A DNA stretch of 64,000 nucleotides from Cladophialophora immunda (lineage: Eukaryota > Ascomycota > Eurotiomycetes > Chaetothyriales > Herpotrichiellaceae). Position 1 is the first letter of the stretch; every line of letters starts with the position of its first letter. This document shows, piece by piece, positions 10,036 to 20,136 of this stretch. The position numbers and the translations under genes are program-made. The stretch spans positions 124,001-188,000 of the forward strand of contig NW_015622543.1 of NCBI RefSeq assembly GCF_000835495.1, read 5' to 3'. The notes below the pieces were generated by a model, which was not told the DNA's origin, ran no database searches, and worked only from the letters and a program-made list of their open reading frames with translations.

Positions 10036-11188
10036 TCAGATGAAAAACATGGTGTTAGCAACTCACGGGTGAATCGTGACCATACTTTGGCCCGGTACTG
10101 TAGGTCTTCCTGTCCCCCTAGGATCGTTGCTTGCCGCGGACGAAGGCTCAAATACCTCAGCTAAGTGCCGCCTCGCGCGGTCGCATACCAGATCTGCGTA
10201 GTGTGCCGGCGGGCATAGGCTCACTGATCTCGTGCATCGCCTAAAGAGGTAGCACATTTTGTGAGTGAGGTCTTCTAAGACGTCGGTAGCGTTTGCAAAC
10301 CGGCGGCCTGTTGATGATATGGCCAGATGCTGATGGTATTTTTGGAAGATCTCGTCGTAGACCACAAAGTAGTGGATAGGCCGCGCCGTCCCTATCATCG
10401 ACGTATAGGTTTGAAGGTAGAAGTCGTAGTTTCTCCCCTCAATCACTCCCCTATCGACAACTGTACCGTTGAACGGATTGCCGGACTTGTCGACCTCATT
10501 TGCATTTGAGTCTGGGTTTATTGGGTAGAATCTTGTATGGTGGCGTTTACTAACAATAGTGATGTTTAGTTGTGGGAGCCCGTTCTTGATGTCATCCGTA
10601 GGATAGACGTCTTTGTAGACCGCTTGGATCTGCGGTAGCTCTGCCTTGAGCACAACTTGGTACTGGCTCTCCGAAACGCCATCTCGGAAGACCACAATGT
10701 TGTCAGGTAGTCTGCCGTTGTTATTTTGCTTCCACAACTTAAGGTGGCTTTCACCAGACGCCTCAAGGCTGTCACCATCTCTTTATGTGACTCCTGGATC
10801 ACCACACTCGCTCGCCACTGACCGAGTAACTTATCGATCGAAGTTACCATACCAACAACGCTAGGAGCCTCCTCTAACGAGTGGATAGATGGGTAAGTAA
10901 CATCTATAAGTCACCTTGTAGGCCTGTTGAGGTGGATTGAGTTTGACTTTTCTGATGATCAGAGAGTTGAAGTCTGTCGCGATGCCCGGTCGGTATTGAG
11001 AAAAGTTCTCATCGAGGAGTAGAGAAACTAAGCGCTCTTTGTCTACTCTTTTGATCGACTTCTTCCTGGGTGCACTATCCTCCGTAAACTCGAGAGCATA
11101 GCGGTAGATCACCATGTTTGCCCACTCGAGTTGTATGTAATTTGCCCAAAGTAGGATGCGGCCCTCCTCTGTACCGAAGCCTGGGCGG
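10036..11188 (-). pseudogene. Argonaute (QDE-2-like) pseudogene: N domain joined to PIWI, PAZ and MID lost
   Basis: Read on the minus strand. 11188 to about 10890 encodes an Argonaute N-domain fragment (RPGFGTEEGR, then VIYRYALEF, ATDFNSLII). The sequence then jumps to PIWI: IDVTYPSIHSLEEAPSVVG, VTSIDKLLGQW, a frameshift near 10755, then LPDNIVVFRDGVSESQY, LNITIVSKRHHTRFYP, PIHYFVVYDE and PPAHYADLVCDRARRH. The linkers, PAZ, MID and the first part of PIWI are missing. At least two frame changes are needed (near 10885 and 10755), and a TGA at 10063-10065 interrupts before the natural C-terminal Thr-Met-Phe-Phe-Ile-stop at 10036. Another in-frame TGA lies just upstream of the first block. The aspartates of the DDD/DDH triad are still visible, but the gene cannot make a working Argonaute. 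Confidence 0.85.
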
Positions 11189-11990
11189 AATCACACGCTA
11201 GCAAACATGATACTCATGGGAATGAACTGAGAGAGACGTGGTTCAAGTCAAGGTGGTCTGTGATAAAGGTTAAAGGATAGGGTAACCATTGAAGGCAGTG
11301 GGAGGACCTCCTTTGTGCGAGCATGTGCGTGTGTAAGAGTGTCATCGAATCCATTTTCTCTCACATAAATCTCACAGATGGCTCTCTACGAGCTGAGAGA
11401 GCCCTCAAGAACACCTACCTACCCAGGTACATAGGAGAGAAGCCCACCACAATCACCACTTGGTATGGCAGCTGTAAAGAGGGAGGTGGTGGATGCCACA
11501 AGCTTCAAAGTCAGTGATGAGGACTAGGCACTTAGCGTCTAAGCAGCAGTTCAGGGCCCATGAGCTCATAGGCGGTGAGGGACCCTAAAATCTGGGGATG
11601 GCCCCGCCCCTAGTGTCTCCTAACCATCCCCCCACAGTCCCCCAGTCATGAGTATTTACATCCTCCGTATTAGATCTCAGCCTCGTCTGCCAAAGAGATC
11701 AATGGCTGCCTGACCCACTACTACAACCCCTCCCTGCCGTGTAACACACCCTCAGTATCACCCACGGCATTGGCTGGGCAACTGTCCTTTGGGCAAAAGA
11801 CAAGACAAGACGCTTGCATCATACTTACCCAGGTCGCTAGGTAGCCATCCAGTGTGATTTCCCCTCTCTTCTCTTCTATCTTCTGCTTCCTTGCGGCTCG
11901 TGGTCTCTTCTCTTCGACATAGGTATCCAGTTGTCTCTACTCAGAACATCTCCTTCAACCGCATCAACGTCCCAGGCGCCAGTCTCCGCC
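11189..11990. other. Intergenic between Argonaute relic and tetraspanin
   Basis: No further Argonaute exon recognised here and no other gene. The 3' part is rich in CT tracts leading into the tetraspanin start. Confidence 0.5.
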
Positions 11991-12951
11991 ATGGATCCCT
12001 TTTCCAAATATCTCAGCCTCATCTCAATTGTGGTATGTTGTGGGCTATCTCGTTTCTCCTCTTTTGCAGGACTCTAACATGTCAAACTCAAGCTGGGCAT
12101 CGCCTCAGTCATTCTCTCTGCGTAAGACGGCCCATCCCCTCTTTCCTTTCCTTTGAGAGCCTCGAGTTCAGCAATCTTACCTCAATCTCTACAGCATCTC
12201 CTGGGCTAGGATTACCTATCTTTCCCTGCCCTTCCCTCTGGCTTTCCCAGTGCTGAGCACAATCACTGCTCTAATCGGACCCTTCGCCATGGCCTTCGCC
12301 GCAAAGGCTAAGACGAGAACACTGGCGATTCTGGCGCCGTATTTCCGCTACTTCCTCCCTTTTCTTCCATTTGCCATCTTCATCCTCTCCCTCGTCTACG
12401 GAGTCCCCTCCGACATTATGTCCTGCAGCTTAGAAAGCCAGTGGACCAACCTGTTCCGGGCTAAGAACGAGGATGCCGTCCGCGGAATCGAGAATGCTCT
12501 CCGGTGCTGCGGGTTCAATTCGCTGCAAGATCGTGCGTGGCCGTTTCCCAGTCATGATGTCGATGTCAGAGCCTGTGAAGGACCCTGGGATATACGCGTC
12601 GATGCGTGGACCCTTGGCGGAATCAGGAGCAGGTTGCTGTGGGATTGATTGCCGTGGCCAGTCTATTCAACTGGATCCTTCTGGTGCGTTTGAACTCGCC
12701 TCATCTTGGGATAGCCATTGACTTTCTCCCCTTCACAGCATCTCGTGGACATGGCGGCACAACCGAGTCGACGTTCGGCGCGATTTCCGGCTGCCTCTGA
12801 TTTCCGCTCAGAGCATTCGAGACTGCTGCGAGGAGCAGAGGAAGACCAGGAATATGGTGGAAGTGGGAATGCGCATGTTTCATACTCCGACCACAGTGAG
12901 ACAACCTGAGTGGGAAGATAAAGAAGGTGGTCCGCTGGCAAGAGAATGAAC
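11991..12951 (+). pseudogene. Tetraspanin, reading frame broken (frameshifted or pseudogene)
   Basis: Exons 11991-12032, 12093-12121 and 12195 onward give an intact start, two early membrane helices, a third helix (about YFLPFLPFAIFILSLVYGV) and the extracellular signature RCCGFNSLQDRAWPFP. That CCG motif marks fungal tetraspanins. The next family block, CVDPWRNQEQ, and the fourth helix (VAVGLIAVASLFNWILL) are in another frame, reached by a 1-nt shift near 12578. After a GTGCGT...ACAG intron (12684-12738), the cytosolic tail WRHNRVDVRRDFRLPLISAQ reads in the first frame again and stops at 12949-12951. Two opposite shifts therefore bracket 12578-12683. As written, the first frame stops at 12648, before helix four. 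Tetraspanins organise membrane microdomains; PLS1 types are needed for appressorium function in pathogens. A true indel, assembly error or unusual splicing could explain it. Confidence 0.7.
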
Positions 12952-13615
12952 TAGGTCGCAAGCCTGCAAGCAGGGGCTCGCCAGGCACCTCAATCAGTTG
13001 ATTGGGTAGCCGATTGCATGTTGTTATGGGGGCCAATTCACTGTGCAACTTTCCGGACATCAATATCTGAATCAGGTAGCAATGGACGACCCAACCGATC
13101 GATCCGGTGGGCCATCTACTTATTGCTGACTGCGCCGTCTGCATTTGATACCTCGACGTCTTTGTGGCTCTCGCGTCATTCATCTCTCTTGAGCTCACCG
13201 CCCTTCCATATTGTCCATCCTTCTCGCGGATTGCTTCTCCCTTTCCTCTAGAACGACGCGATATGGGTTTCAGAAGTACTCGATTATGATGTACGAACAA
13301 TGTATTCACTTTGCCACGCCAGCCTGTGAACGAGAGAATCAATACGTTTTGCTTCTGGAGGCCGTCCATGAAGAGGCGGGTGCATAGATTACCACTGCTT
13401 TGGCGGCCTGGGGGCCAACGTCGTCACCAAGGATACCTATCAAGGGCGTACGCCTGGGACTGATTAAACCCTCTGAAAGGTATATAAGAAGAAGAAGAAC
13501 CCTACTCATTATTGCTTGTCTGTTTGTTGTCTGCTTCTCTGTTGTCCGTTGCACTGCTTTCCATACCATTTACTTGCTCTTGTGCCCATCCAAGGATTCA
13601 CCGCCATCGCCAACA
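12952..13615. other. Intergenic, promoter of the GFA-family gene
   Basis: No gene seen. The 3' end carries a TATA element (separate entry) and a CT-rich leader. Confidence 0.55.
13481..13488 (+). promoter_or_regulatory. TATA box of the GFA-family gene
   Basis: TATATAAG, about 130 bp upstream of the ATG at 13616, at a plausible distance for a fungal core promoter. Start of transcription not determined. Confidence 0.55.
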
Positions 13616-14162
13616 ATGTCTGCTACCACCGGAGCCTGCCTCTGCGGCCAAGTCAAATACGAATTCACAGGTGACATTGCGCTGAAGGCATACTGTAATT
13701 GCAAGGACTGTCAGCGCTGGGGCGGTTCAGCTGGTCTGCCCAATGTTGTCATTGACCGTGGAAGCTTCAAGGTCACCAGCGGTGGTTCTCACCCGGCTCC
13801 CTTTACTTATCCAGTATATGCTGATCCATTTGACCGAAACAGGAACGCCCAAGGCCTTTGATATCGTCGGCGACAGCGGCAAGGTCAATAGGCACTATTT
13901 CTGCGGAAATTGCGGCTCGAGCCTGTACTGCGAGTTGGAAGCCATGCCCGATAACACGGTTATCAAGGTGAGTGGTGACCTTGTCGGTGCATCCAGAGAG
14001 ACATGGGAGACTGCTGTAGACAGTTTGCTGATTCCACTGATACAGGCGGGAAGTCTGGACCAGCCCGATGTCAAAGAGATGCAGGCCGAGCTCTATGTTA
14101 AAGATCGTGTGAGCTATATGAAGCCAATTGAGGGTGCAAAGCAGGTTCCTGCGTTCCTTTGA
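13616..14162 (+). CDS. GFA / CENP-V domain zinc protein
   Basis: Exons 13616-13781, 13843-13967 and 14046-14162 close in phase and give 135 aa. The protein is one GFA domain: GACLCGQVKYEF, then YCNCKDCQRWGG, then YFCGNCGSSLYCE, and a C-terminal AGSLDQPDVKE segment. These Cys pairs bind the two zinc ions of the glutathione-dependent formaldehyde-activating (Gfa) family. Family members are small zinc enzymes or thiol-adduct binders; many fungal copies have no proven substrate. Intron 2 could be read through in frame, but removing it restores the family spacing between Val-Ile-Lys and Ala-Gly-Ser-Leu. Cytosolic, no signal peptide. Confidence 0.88.
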
Positions 14163-14630
14163 GCGTAGGACGGGCAAGATTTTAGGCGGTCTGTGGCGGT
14201 TGTTGTAGTTCAGTCCAGAGGGAAACACCACGAGCTAGATGACAAGGCCCATGCCAACAGTCGCATGATAACTCTTCCATGCCCGCTGAATTCGGACGAT
14301 GTCACAGAGTTTGAAGGTCCCCATATGCGACAAAGCTGTGACATATCTCCGAAGCCGCTTTTTGCCAAACCCTCGGATATAGACCAACCTGAAGGAATGT
14401 ATCTCTGTCTTAATATCCTATCCATCCGGACAGTCCTATTCTCTGTCCCGCGACTGGGTATGTAAAGGTGCGTGAGTAGGGGAAGACCAAAGGGTTGTGA
14501 CTCGAGAATTGAACGGCGTGCTCCTGTAATAGTCCAGAGCTGCTGAGATTGGCCATTCGAATGCTGACGTCCCTCCCGGAGCTCGTGCGTGGTTTAGAAC
14601 AACTGAAACTGTGCAGAGTGTGTTCATTGC
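14163..14630. other. 3' intergenic between convergent genes
   Basis: The flanking genes converge here. No coding signal. Confidence 0.55.
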
Positions 14631-14905
14631 TCAAGCCGCAGTGCCACCTCCCCAGTAAACCTTGTTCATCTTGAGACCTTTCTGCCACAGCGCAGGGAAG
14701 CTGGAATCTTGTTGAGGGTATTTCTCGCGTTGCTCGCGCTGGATGCGAAGAGCAGCTGCAGATAGCCCGACGCAGACCGAGAAGATAGGATCGATGAACC
14801 TGGAGAACAGACCCAGATTAGCTTCGATGCACGTACGTAGCGCAAGCAGGAGATGCGAGAATAGACATACTTTGAGAACAGCCAAGGCTGAGCCACCGAT
14901 GCCAT
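14631..14905 (-). CDS. NCE101: Non-classical export protein NCE101-like
   Basis: A small two-exon gene: 14871-14905 and 14631-14799, intron GTATGT...CCAG at 14800-14870, 67 aa. Exon 2 carries the family core FIDPIFSVCVGLSAAALRIQ followed by Arg-Glu-Gln-Arg-Glu-Lys, matching the pattern Asp-Pro-...-Gly-x-Ser-Ala-Ala-x-x-Arg-Ile-x-Arg-Glu of yeast Nce101/Nce1. One membrane-spanning helix is predicted over the hydrophobic core. The yeast protein was linked to secretion of leaderless proteins; its mechanism is unknown. The first exon (MASVAQPWLFSK) is needed to supply the start and a Lys split across the junction. Confidence 0.85.
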
Positions 14906-15326
14906 GGTTCACGGAACGAAAGCGACAAAAGTCACAAAGCCAACGTGTCAAGGTGTCCAAGATTCGGAGGTATGGAGGTGAGCATCAGGATGAGGTAGAT
15001 TGCATCCCGCCCATAATTGGAAAGTAAAGCTGCAGCGCTCCGATTGGCCAGCCTCATAGCCTCATCATTCAAGTGCTGTACGATTGTCAGGTTCTCCGAT
15101 GGAAAGCCACACTTACGTTTGACGGCAACCGACTCTCTCCTCGTCAAAATGAGATTTATCTGTATCTATGAACGGCTTGACATTTCTATTTACAGCGAAT
15201 ATCCGCCGAGGCAAGCACGAACACGCCATTCTTCATTGCACACTTTGATCACATCTTCTCCCAACACGCTTGGAGCTATCCGCTCAGAGGAAAATGACCC
15301 TCTGTGCATAAAATGGCCATCTCGCA
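14906..15326. other. Intergenic between NCE101 and the S9 peptidase
   Basis: Holds the promoter of NCE101 and the 3' region of the peptidase gene. No coding signal. Confidence 0.55.
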
Positions 15327-17627
15327 CTATGACGGAGTTGCCCTTGCTAGGTATTTCTCAAACCACTCATACCGCCTCCGCTCGATATCACTTAGCGTGG
15401 TTCCCTTATTGAAGATATGCCCTTCGCCAGCGTAGACCTTGATATCTACCGGGGTGCCGGCCTCCTTGACCATCTTTGCTAGGTCGTATGCTTGATTTGG
15501 CGGCACAATGGCATCCTCTGCTCCACTGATAATCAGCAGCGGACTCTTAATATCCGAAGCGTGGGTCAAAGGGCTCCGGTCTCTCAGGATGGCTTCCTGC
15601 TCCTCGGCCGAGGCACTAGGATAGCATAACGGCGAGAGATATTGAGATTCGAACTTATGCGTCTCCTGAACAAGGAGCTTCATATCCGATATTCCACTCT
15701 CAGCGACTCCGCAAGCCCACACCGAAGGATACTTGGCCAGAGCTTGCATCGTTGCATAACCTCCCGCAGAGTGACCCGTGATACCCACCCGTGATTTGTC
15801 AATAAGCCCTTGTTGAGCAAGATAGTCAACGGCGGAGACAGCATCGGCGATGTCGCTAACTCCCCATTGGGCAGCAAGTAGGTTGCGGTACGAACGACCA
15901 TACCCAGTACTTCCGACACTGTGAAGAGAAGTGTTAGTCCGTAGCAAGATCAAATCAGGGAGATTAAGAGCCCTAAATTCAAAATCATTTTCACGAAGAG
16001 ACACAAGAACCTACTAATTAACTTGTACAAGCGCATAACCCCTAGTGGTAAGTGCTTGATCGCGAAGTGAGAAGCCCGGGCCTTCATGATATGTTGGACC
16101 CCCTAGAAATACTCGTTAGCTTGGATGATTAGCGACAAAGCGGCGAAATAACAACTTTAGCCCGAAGCAGGCGCTCGAGAAAGAGGAGAACGCACCGTGA
16201 ATTGCGACAATTAGGGGTGGAAGCGTGCCGGTTGGAGCTTCGAACTGCGGATTCTTCGGCGGGTAAAAGAGACCATATGCATTACCGCCGCCAGGACCGT
16301 GGATTCGTGGGAATGTAATGGGCTGTGGAATTGAGATATAATCTTCCGGAAGGGATGTTGGAGTGGACTTTTGCAGGATTGTTCCGAGCCCTTGTTCGTT
16401 GATATCAATTACCGTTGCCAGCATTGGGAGGGTGGTAGTGGAGCCTATGATAGCGAACGATGTCTCCGATACTGGTTTGATGGCATCGAGCGTGATCTCG
16501 ACAATAGGGCAGCTGAGATCTCGCCATTCGAGTGTTCGAGTATCTGCAAGAATGGTGGTGCAGCGGCCTTGATAATTGAATACTGCGACCATGGTGGCAG
16601 GGTCCAGGAGACAGTAGGAAGCTGTAAATCTCTGTTAGGTCATAGCCAGGTAAGGGTATCCTACTGATGAGTTTCACGGGGAGATGCCAAATGATCCTCT
16701 CGAAGAAAGGGGAACTTACAGCCTCCCAGAAACCAATCTGCAAATCCAAATTCGGCGTCCTCCAGGCCTGCCAGTACGAGTTGTTGTATTTCACCGTCGG
16801 AAAATGAATATATCTGCCAGAAATCGGTTTGATCCGAGACAAAGTAGAGCACTCCATCATCACCCCAGCGTGGCTGGGTTATGCTGGCCTTGGTCTGCTG
16901 GCCAGCAATGCATTTAGGGTTTTTGACCGTGCCATGGTCCCAGTCAGCAAGCCATAGCTCAGTATTATCCCATGGCATATTGGGGTGATTCCATTGAATC
17001 CAACATATCTTCATCCCGTCAGGACTGAATCTCGGATAGGTGTAGAAATCAGCACCGCTGGCCAGAGGTCGGACCTCATTTGTGGACGAGTCAATCACCA
17101 CAAGAGAATTTTCAATATCTGTAATCCTGGGCGCATGATGATCTTCTTTGATTGCCACGGTATATTGAGAATGGTGAGGATGGATAGCAAAGTCGGCGTA
17201 ATATACCTTGGGATCCGCTGTCACGATTGGGATTGTTTCGCCTGCTTCAGGATCGAGGCCAAAGACACCCTTGGTCTCCCAATCCGTGAAGACAATGTGC
17301 CCCGTCGACTCATTGAAAGCAAAGGAGGCACCGCCATACTCATGAACCTGGGATAAGCAGTTGTATTGCTTGGGAAGAACGTCTCTGCTCTGTCCATTAT
17401 CGTGCTCGACGATGACCCCTCTTCCTCCCTCGTCTGGCCGTATCTCGAGGAGATATATTTTGCCATTGTCGCGCTGTCCACAAGTCAGGGTGATCCTCAT
17501 AGATGGCAAACCCAGGGCCTACATTGACACGCAGCTGATTCAACACCACGGAACCCGGGGCTGCAAAGCTTTCCGGCTGAATAGGACTCTTAAACGTCCC
17601 ATACTGTGCAACTTGGCGAGAAGTCAT
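15327..17627 (-). CDS. S9-family peptidase (acylaminoacyl-peptidase / dipeptidyl-peptidase-like)
   Basis: Five exons in minus order: 17523-17627, 16720-17473, 16196-16621, 16015-16102, 15327-15918; 654 aa with closed phases. Residues about 40-390 are a beta-propeller-like region (HEYGGASFAF, FSPDGMKICWIQWNHPNMPW, QPRWGDDGVLYFVSD). From about 400 on, an alpha/beta-hydrolase domain has IVAIHGGP, QVNYVGSTGYGR, the nucleophile in GITGHSAGGYA, Asp in SGAEDAIVPP and His in GEGHIFN. This is the S9C layout, an exopeptidase or oligopeptidase acting on short peptides. No signal peptide, so probably cytosolic. Intron 1 has a GTAGGC donor, less standard than the others, so the exon 1 border is the least certain part. 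Confidence 0.88.
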
Positions 17628-18082
17628 GGCTATAATTGTGCCAGGAGAGAAGAGTCATTCGCGGTCGAACTCGAAATATACGGGCCCATGTTTATGAGCC
17701 TTAGTAAAGCTGCATGAATTTTACTACGGGATCTTATCGATGTCACCTCCGGAAACCAGCTTGCACTGCGCAGTTGTGGCCTTCCCGAAAAGGCATCGCG
17801 CCCGTTGAGGAATATTAATCTTGTTGCGAAGCGCTCGGTAGACTTCTCCCTCTTTTAACCACGCGTGTGAGGCACAAATACACAATTCCAAGGCGGGATG
17901 TGAAACGACAGATCTTGAAGAAGTACGGTCTCAGCGCATTTTCATTCCAGCGCGCACCTTGGTGGATACATTGTCCCTGCTTCGGCTTCATGCAAACGAC
18001 ACCGGATTTGCCTTCGCGACTTGACGGCAGACCATGGCTGCCATCCTGGTGCGACACGCTTCTATGATCCTACGTCGCTCCA
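17628..18082. other. Divergent promoter between S9 peptidase and RAD57
   Basis: 455 bp shared upstream region of two genes transcribed away from each other. No coding signal. Confidence 0.6.
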
Positions 18083-19420
18083 ATGTCCGACCTCCTCGAA
18101 GTCCTCCCTGATTTTGACCTCAAACCGCACTCACATCTCCTGCATTCCCTGGAGAAAAATGACGTTACTGTCGCCGACCTGATCACTCTTGATCCGAAAG
18201 AGATTGCCAGAAAATGTCCTCTTCCTGTGGCCGACGTCCAGAGATTAGTTGAAGATGCCATACATGCTCTACAACGCGATACACTGCAAGGAGTGAGGAA
18301 GAAGCGCAGGTTTAGAGCCGCGGGTGCAGGCGAGACAGCAGGCGATGGACCGGAGACAAGAAAGGAATTGCCATTAAAAGTCAGGACTTTGGATCCGAAT
18401 ATAGATCAAGCATTGAACGGAGGCTTACACCCAGGTCACATCGTAGAGGTAGTGGGAGAGAGTGCTGTCGGAAAGACTCAATTCGTCCTCGGCCTGCTGC
18501 TCTCTGTCCAGCTACCTCCACCCAAAGGGCTTGGGAAAGGGTCAATCTACATTTCAACGGAAGGACCACTCCATACCAAGCGGCTGAGTCAAATACTTCT
18601 TCACCACCCTGAGTACAATGGCTTGGATCCTGGCCAAGGACCTTCACTCGATCGTGTGCGCACCATTGCAACAAATGATCTGGAGGCACAGGAACATATT
18701 CTTCGCTACCAGCTTCCTGTTGCGGTCCAGCGCTTTAATATCGGACTGATCGTCCTAGACTCAGTGGCCGCAAACTTCCGAGCCGAACACGATACCCGGA
18801 CAGCAGCTCAACTCGCCGACCGAGCCTTTGAGCTGGCCAAATTGGGAAACATGCTACGGCGGGTCGCTGTCGAGAATAATATAGTGGTCGTGGTCACCAA
18901 TCAGGTGTCGGATCGCTTCGATGATTCAAGAAATCTCCTGCAGTCTTCATCTCCGGCGACGACTTCCTCTCCTACCCCTCCAGGAGTGCAGGCTTCGGCG
19001 GCGGTGCTGGAGTGGCGGAGGGAGGCTCGGAGCCTTGATCATCAACAACGCTTCTTTACTGGATGGGGAGACGAGAAGGGAAAGAGCAAGCATGAACAGC
19101 TGAAGACTCCCGCGCTCGGACTGGCATGGGCCAATCAAATATCTGCTCGCATTGTCCTTAAGATGGAGAGTGAACGACAGGAATACGCGGGAGGCAATCT
19201 CTGGAAAGACAAGAAGAAAAGTCGGACCTTCTCGGTGGTCTTTGCTCCATGGGCGGGCCCGACCCGTTGTCCGATTCGATATGAAATTGGAATGCAGGGT
19301 GTTGTTTCGATCCCAGACACCGAAAGGCCCAAAGAGGCACTTGCAGCCGTAGATAAAGGACACGAGGACTTGCTGGATGAGGCTTTCTGGGCCACAGATG
19401 ACGACGAAGAATTTCCATGA
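18083..19420 (+). CDS. RAD57: RAD57, Rad51-paralogue recombination mediator
   Basis: Uninterrupted frame of 445 aa. A helix-hairpin-helix-like N-terminal part is followed by a RecA core: Walker A GESAVGKTQ near residue 129, ISTEGPLHTKRL, Walker B GLIVLDSVAANFRAE and VVVVTNQVSDRF. The core carries an insertion of about 60 residues and a C-terminal strand set ending PIRYEI...GVVSI. These features, with the TEGPLHTKR motif, are those of Rad57 (Rhp57/XRCC3 type). Rad55-Rad57 stabilises Rad51 filaments during homologous recombination in the nucleus. The acidic C-terminal tail (ATDDDEEF) is not part of the catalytic core. Confidence 0.9.
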   Translation: MSDLLEVLPDFDLKPHSHLLHSLEKNDVTVADLITLDPKEIARKCPLPVADVQRLVEDAIHALQRDTLQGVRKKRRFRAAGAGETAGDGPETRKELPLKVRTLDPNIDQALNGGLHPGHIVEVVGESAVGKTQFVLGLLLSVQLPPPKGLGKGSIYISTEGPLHTKRLSQILLHHPEYNGLDPGQGPSLDRVRTIATNDLEAQEHILRYQLPVAVQRFNIGLIVLDSVAANFRAEHDTRTAAQLADRAFELAKLGNMLRRVAVENNIVVVVTNQVSDRFDDSRNLLQSSSPATTSSPTPPGVQASAAVLEWRREARSLDHQQRFFTGWGDEKGKSKHEQLKTPALGLAWANQISARIVLKMESERQEYAGGNLWKDKKKSRTFSVVFAPWAGPTRCPIRYEIGMQGVVSIPDTERPKEALAAVDKGHEDLLDEAFWATDDDEEFP

Positions 19421-20136
19421 TGGTCTCGAGTGGGCTTCGCGGTATTCGATCTGGTTGGATATATCCAGGCTGGCAAAATGGGCCTCATGGTGGAGGACAT
19501 TGTGAGAGCCCCGCACATCAGAGATCAAGTACTGCCTGTGTTTCTTCTGGCCAAGCCAGAAGGCGAGACAAATCTAGAATCTGATAAGATGGCGGCGAGG
19601 CGCTCCAAGGGCGAGTGAGAAACCGGGTCATTTGATACAGGGAGCCAATACAAGTAGAAAGGCGAATGTCGATAACGCCCTCTACTTACTCCCAATGCGG
19701 TATGTGTAGCCGATCCTCCATCTGATTGGTTCCGAGCTTCTTCAGGCTTGAGCTTTAATTCATCCCGCTTTTGCTGTTCCAACGAACAAGCACGACAGGG
19801 CACGACAAACAGCTTCTTTTATGACTTTGATATCGTAATATAAACGTCCACTCTTGGCTGCCTTCGCCAGGATCTTATCACCTCGGGTACATGCCCACCC
19901 GCCCACCTGTGGCGGAGAAACTCATGCATGGCAAGTCATTTGGGTGATCCTGAGATCAACCTGTTTGTTCCCTGAAGGACAACTCCGAATATCAGCATCA
20001 TCCTGCTTGCTTTTATTGAGACCCTTTCCCCCCTTAGTCAATCGGGTAGTCTCACACTTCTTCCCTTTTCTCCCCTAGCTCCGTGATTTGTCTTCTCGTT
20101 CATTAGGACTCAGTACAAGTCTTAGCCGTGAAGAAG
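19421..20136. other. Intergenic, promoter of the amine oxidase
   Basis: No gene seen. The region just before 20137 is CT-rich. Confidence 0.55.
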
